Source: Clostridia bacterium
GTDB lineage: Bacteria > Bacillota > Clostridia > UBA1381
Assembly (NCBI GenBank): GCA_017380475.1
Contig: JAFODX010000127.1
Span: 1 to 7,251, forward strand
Length of the DNA stretch: 7,251 nt
Reading direction: 5' to 3'
Of this stretch, positions 6,290 to 7,251 are shown piece by piece (position 1 is the stretch's first letter; each line of letters starts with the position of its first letter). The position numbers and the translations under genes are program-made. The notes below the pieces were generated by a model. It worked only from the letters and a program-made list of their open reading frames with translations, was not told where the DNA came from and made no database searches.

Positions 6290-7078
6290 ATGATGGATAG
6301 TAATGTTATTTATGCCTTTCTTCTGACGTTGTTTGCAGGACTTACAACGGGCGTCGGAAGTATTATCGGGCTTTTTGTACCAAGGAAGAATACAAAATTT
6401 TTGTCGGTTGCTTTAGGTTTTTCCGCAGGTGTTATGCTTTACATCTCGTTTATTGAGATGTTTGCAAATGCACAGGAATACCTTACGGTGGCTTTCGGTG
6501 AAATCGGCGGAATATGGGTTACGTGCGGTGCGTTCTTTTTCGGCATGATACTGATAATGGTTATTGATAACCTTATCCCCTCACCCGAAAGCGATCTGAC
6601 AGCACAAAAGACAGGTCAGCACTCATCAGGGCTCGAAAGAATGGGTATTCTTACAGCACTTGCGATTGCGATACATAACTTTCCCGAAGGACTTGCGACA
6701 TTTGCATCTACACTTGATGATGTTTCTCTCGGTCTTGCAATTGCGGTTGCCATTGCAATTCATAATATCCCCGAGGGAATCGTTACGTCTGTACCAATCT
6801 ACCACGCAACCGGAAACAAGAAAAAAGCGTTCTTTATTTCACTGTTTTCAGGTCTTACAGAGCCGTTGGGTGCAGTTATCGGTTATCTGATTCTGCGTCC
6901 GTTTTTAAGCGATACTGTCTATGGCATTATCTTCGGAGGTATTGCAGGAATTATGGTATATATCGCAATTGAGGAGCTTATTCCGATGGCGCGTGAATAT
7001 GACAAGGGTAATTCGATGATTCTTGGCTGTATAGCCGGTATGGTTATTATGGCTATAAGCCTTATAATGTTTATGTAG
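6290..7078 (+). CDS. zupT: ZIP-family divalent metal transporter, ZupT-like
   Basis: A 262-residue membrane protein, close to the length of E. coli ZupT (257). About eight hydrophobic segments are visible, with both ends expected outside the cytoplasm as in other ZIP proteins. The paired metal-site motifs are HNFPEG (129-134, fourth helix) and HNIPEG (158-163, fifth helix), with further conserved features GFSAGVMLYISFIEM (43-57) and YIAIEELIPMAREY near the end. The likely role is uptake of zinc, with iron or manganese possible, across the cytoplasmic membrane. Start choice: ATGATG at 6290/6293 lies just after AGGAT (6279-6283), so translation probably begins there. An in-frame ATG at 6239 would add 17 polar residues (MSCMSSITIAKKIQDVI) that ZupT proteins do not have, and it lacks a ribosome binding site. 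No clear promoter or Zur-type operator is evident; TATAAT at 6225-6230 has no matching -35 box. Confidence 0.93.
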   Translation: MMDSNVIYAFLLTLFAGLTTGVGSIIGLFVPRKNTKFLSVALGFSAGVMLYISFIEMFANAQEYLTVAFGEIGGIWVTCGAFFFGMILIMVIDNLIPSPESDLTAQKTGQHSSGLERMGILTALAIAIHNFPEGLATFASTLDDVSLGLAIAVAIAIHNIPEGIVTSVPIYHATGNKKKAFFISLFSGLTEPLGAVIGYLILRPFLSDTVYGIIFGGIAGIMVYIAIEELIPMAREYDKGNSMILGCIAGMVIMAISLIMFM

Positions 7079-7099
7079 AAATATATTTAAATTATTCAC

Positions 7100-7128
7100 T
7101 TGAAAAACTTTTTGGAATGTGGTATACT
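7100..7128 (+). promoter_or_regulatory. Extended -10 sigma-A promoter for the gene at the right edge
   Basis: TTGAAA (7100-7105) and TATACT (7123-7128) are 17 bp apart, with TG one base before the -10 box. Transcription would begin near 7135 and leave a leader of about 55 nt, too short for a T-box or most riboswitches. It lies 22 bp after the zupT stop; no hairpin terminator for zupT is visible in between, so read-through is possible. Confidence 0.72.
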
Positions 7129-7189
7129 ATAGTGGGTTTATATGTAATATGATAAACATTTGTATTTTTCACGAAAGGATATGACCGTA

Positions 7190-7251
7190 ATGGATTTACC
7201 GTTAAAAGAAATTGAGCTTGCTGCAAAAAGGCTCAAAAATACAATCCACAA
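7190..7251 (+). CDS. Start of a gene cut by the window edge, possibly threonine ammonia-lyase
   Basis: Only 20 full codons plus two bases are present: MDLPLKEIELAAKRLKNTIH. The pattern of a short lead, a helix with AAKRLK, and a following T-I-H resembles the N-terminus of PLP-dependent threonine ammonia-lyases (IlvA/TdcB type), where it is usually followed by KTPL; the next residue here would begin with AA, consistent with Lys. That enzyme deaminates threonine to 2-oxobutanoate. The call rests on very little sequence, so no symbol is given. AAAGGA (7174-7179) lies 10 nt before the ATG at 7190. The ATG at 7181, in the same frame, would be only 1 nt from that site and is less likely. A strong promoter lies upstream. 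Confidence 0.5.
   Translation, partial: MDLPLKEIELAAKRLKNTIH

Noticed and set aside
6660..7099. Frames overlapping zupT (6660-6890 plus, 6905-7099 minus)
   Set aside because: Shadow frames of a gene with both ZIP metal-site motifs.
7129..7189. T-box or riboswitch before the last gene
   Set aside because: The leader is only about 55 nt, with no stable stem or T-box sequence visible.

Overview
This window comes from a low-to-moderate GC, AT-leaning bacterial chromosome with Gram-positive-type signals: strong GGAGG/AAAGGAG ribosome binding sites, and four near-consensus sigma-A promoters each with a 17-bp spacer. Gene content and the dprA-topA pairing fit Firmicutes, most likely an anaerobic Clostridia (Oscillospirales/Ruminococcus-like) organism. 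The taxonomic placement is inference; a glycyl-radical enzyme implies an anaerobic or facultative lifestyle.

Left part (1-2926, all minus strand): a compact three-gene operon transcribed right to left. It holds a TrmH/SpoU-family RNA 2'-O-methyltransferase, dprA (single-stranded DNA/RecA loader) and topA (DNA topoisomerase I), the last running off the left edge after 344 residues. The methyltransferase and dprA overlap by ATGA, and the dprA stop lies 11 nt before the topA start. A promoter sits just before the methyltransferase. Next (2989-3921, minus) is a 10-helix EamA/DMT-family exporter or permease with its own promoter.

Middle (3922-4101): a 180-bp divergent promoter region, with an extended -10 promoter for the DMT gene and a near-perfect TTGACA-N17-TATAGT promoter for the rightward gene. 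That gene (4102-6195, plus) is a glycyl-radical enzyme of the pyruvate formate-lyase superfamily. It carries the thiyl cysteine in a Cys-Val-Glu motif (dehydratase/decarboxylase type, not the Cys-Cys of true PFL) and the C-terminal glycyl-radical loop. The frame is broken by one in-frame TAA at 4345-4347; homology-like sequence continues in the same frame on both sides, so this is a nonsense-interrupted gene, a sequencing error, or much less likely a recoded codon. No activating radical-SAM enzyme lies in the window. A textbook UUCG-loop terminator ends the gene.

Right part: a ZupT-type ZIP-family metal transporter (6290-7078, plus). Then comes a strong promoter and the first 20 codons of another gene, possibly a threonine ammonia-lyase, cut by the right edge.

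The left operon is housekeeping nucleic-acid metabolism; the centre and right are separately transcribed metabolic and transport genes with no clear shared pathway. No gene-free stretch exceeds 300 bases, and I see no RNA genes, CRISPR arrays, insertion sequences or attachment sites. The feature most worth a second look is the interrupted, unassigned glycyl-radical enzyme.
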